Below, piece by piece: positions 62,872 to 64,000 of a stretch of DNA of 64,000 nucleotides (positions are counted from its first letter, which is position 1; every line of letters begins with the position of its first letter). The notes beneath the pieces were generated by a model. That model saw nothing but the letters and a program-made list of their open reading frames with translations. It was not told the DNA's origin and searched no databases. This DNA comes from Bartonella sp. M0177 (GTDB taxonomy: Bacteria; Pseudomonadota; Alphaproteobacteria; Rhizobiales; Rhizobiaceae), in contig NZ_JACFOY010000001.1 of assembly GCF_016102285.1 (NCBI RefSeq), forward strand, positions 930,001 to 994,000, read 5' to 3'. A program made the position numbers and the translations under genes.

Positions 62872-64000
62872 ATGCGTTTGAAAGTTATGAGTAAAGCTTC
62901 GCACCGCTATCTTCGAACAGCGGCATTGTTCATCCTAGCTGGTTTTGCCACAGGATGTAGTTCAGGTACTCAACGGTTTACCGACAGTTTTTATACCGGT
63001 GCTACCGCCAATCAACAACAGGCGATCAACAAACAAGCCGGTTACCAACAAATGCCGCAAACCACCGGCTCGATCCAGAGCAGCGAGTTGCCGCCCGTAG
63101 CCGGTCAGCCTTCCTATCAGGCAGCCCAGTCACAATCCCAACCGACTTATGGTTCTTCCGCTTCCCAGCCAACGCAGGTAGCATCTGCAGGTCAGGTTCT
63201 GGGAACACCGCCTCATAATCTTGGGCAGATGTCATCATCATCATCGTCTTCTTCAATGCCTGCCCAATCGGCATCAAAGAAAAATGGCAGCTACATCGTA
63301 CAAAGTGGCGACACACTTTATAGCGTTTCGCGTAAAACCGGCGTAAGCGTCGATTCGCTTAAAAGTGCTAACGGTTTGAGCAATGGTGCCATCCGTGTCG
63401 GGCAATCATTAATTATTCCTGGTGGCCATAATACGGAAGTAGCATCAACGGCTGCTCAAACAAAAACACAAACGCCGGCAGCATTACCTGAAACAAAGCA
63501 GGCTGCAGCGCCGACAAAAACCGCGGCTGCAAGCCAGCCTGCATCTTCTCAACCGGCAGCAGAACCGGTAAAGACCGCACAGAATGAACCGGCAAAACCG
63601 GCCGCCGAGCCTGCTGTTGCAAAAAGCAGCGATACGACGATGAATCAGGCTGAAAATGTTGCCGTTGTAGCACCTCAGGCAACCGGCATTTCCAAAATGC
63701 GTTGGCCTGCTCAGGGACGTATTCTTTCAAGCTTCGGCCAGAAAGAAGGTTCAAGCACGAATGACGGTATCGATATCATGGCACCGGAAGGATCATCTGT
63801 TAAAGCGGCAGAAAACGGTGTTGTTATCTATGCCGGTGATGGTTTGAAAGAATTCGGAAACACCGTGCTTATCCGCCACGAAAACAATATTGTTACCGTC
63901 TATGGGCATAACAGCAAAATTCTCGTTCAACGCGGACAGAAAGTTCGCCGTGGTGATGAAATTGCAAAATCCGGTATGTCGGGCAATGCATCGACGCCGC
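62872..64000 (+). CDS. LysM/M23 NlpD-like lipoprotein, 3' end outside window
   Basis: At least 376 residues are visible. A lipoprotein signal (RTAALFILAGFATGC, Cys about 29) is followed by a Gln/Ser/Pro-rich linker with a Ser run (TCA/TCT codons near 63233-63256). One LysM (about residues 139-187; YIVQSGDTLYSVSRKTG) comes next, then a Pro/Ala-rich linker and an M23 domain from about 275. The first M23 motif reads TNDGIDI, with Asn at the position where active enzymes have the metal-binding His. NlpD and DipM proteins are similarly degenerate and act by activating amidases, so an activator role is likely. A -10-like TATAGT (62839-62844) lies 28 bp upstream. Confidence 0.88.
   Translation, partial: MRLKVMSKASHRYLRTAALFILAGFATGCSSGTQRFTDSFYTGATANQQQAINKQAGYQQMPQTTGSIQSSELPPVAGQPSYQAAQSQSQPTYGSSASQPTQVASAGQVLGTPPHNLGQMSSSSSSSSMPAQSASKKNGSYIVQSGDTLYSVSRKTGVSVDSLKSANGLSNGAIRVGQSLIIPGGHNTEVASTAAQTKTQTPAALPETKQAAAPTKTAAASQPASSQPAAEPVKTAQNEPAKPAAEPAVAKSSDTTMNQAENVAVVAPQATGISKMRWPAQGRILSSFGQKEGSSTNDGIDIMAPEGSSVKAAENGVVIYAGDGLKEFGNTVLIRHENNIVTVYGHNSKILVQRGQKVRRGDEIAKSGMSGNASTP

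Noticed and set aside
1-64000. CRISPR arrays, IS elements, prophage or rRNA/tRNA genes
   Set aside because: None seen: no regularly spaced repeats, transposase, integrase or RNA gene signatures on either strand.

Overview
The window reads as a housekeeping stretch of an alphaproteobacterial (Rhizobiales) chromosome. The base composition is moderate, roughly mid-40s % GC judged by eye. The gene order resembles Brucella/Bartonella/Rhizobium chromosomes: nagZ-scpA-scpB-tatABC-serS-surE-pcm-nlpD, rsmA-pdxA-surA-lptD-lptG-lptF divergent from pepA-holC, rpsF-rpsR-DUF2232-rplI, and fabD-fabG-acpP-fabF-mltG-yicC-gmk. The moderate GC together with this order suggests a Bartonellaceae-like organism, such as a bee-gut Bartonella or a close relative. 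That is an inference from order and composition, not from a database match. I see no rRNA, tRNA, CRISPR array, IS element or prophage.

Layout. 1-8.6 kb (mostly +): 3' part of cysS, a DUF421 membrane protein, RarD-type exporter, LOG-family enzyme (-), a LysM protein coupled to an Atm1-type ABC exporter, then psd and pssA (phosphatidylserine/phosphatidylethanolamine synthesis). 9.0-19.3 kb (-): rpsF-rpsR-DUF2232-rplI, cfa, then dnaB-radA-cvpA-purF-SDR. 19.6-27.7 kb (+): PAP2 phosphatase, fatty-acid synthesis (fabD, fabG, acpP, fabF), mltG, yicC, gmk. 28.5-36.1 kb (-): lptF-lptG-lptD-surA-like-pdxA-rsmA, an envelope biogenesis operon tied together by stop/start overlaps. 36.4-38.8 kb (+): pepA, holC and two tiny membrane ORFs. 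38.8-51.7 kb (mostly -): MFS transporter, ABC-F, ndk (+), a YbaY/META protein, moaE-moaD-pgsA-uvrC-SDR, a secreted Cys-rich protein, rlmJ and an L,D-transpeptidase. 52-64 kb (+): EamA transporter, molybdopterin oxidoreductase, nagZ, scpAB, tatABC, serS, surE, a pcm-like methyltransferase and a LysM/M23 NlpD-like lipoprotein cut by the window end.

The genes form a few functional blocks. These are envelope building and remodelling (lptDFG, surA-like, mltG, nagZ, L,D-transpeptidase, NlpD-like, phospholipid enzymes), replication and segregation (dnaB, holC, scpAB), translation (cysS, serS, rpsF/R, rplI, rsmA, rlmJ), and molybdopterin use (moaDE plus one molybdoenzyme, which would itself probably not need Tat unless exported).

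I found no obvious new defence, secretion or biosynthetic system. The least explained signals are noncoding. They include a chain of six stem-loops filling the fabG-acpP gap, a foldable rpsF leader that would hide the ribosome binding site, and a 14-bp perfect inverted repeat with A/T flanks (a bidirectional terminator) buried inside a small ORF. Others are two TTAA-N7-TTAA (CtrA-type) boxes beside envelope genes, tandem repeats and palindromes upstream of dnaB, and two large gaps (about 710 and 830 bp) that carry orphan plus-strand terminators and may hide small RNAs or small proteins.
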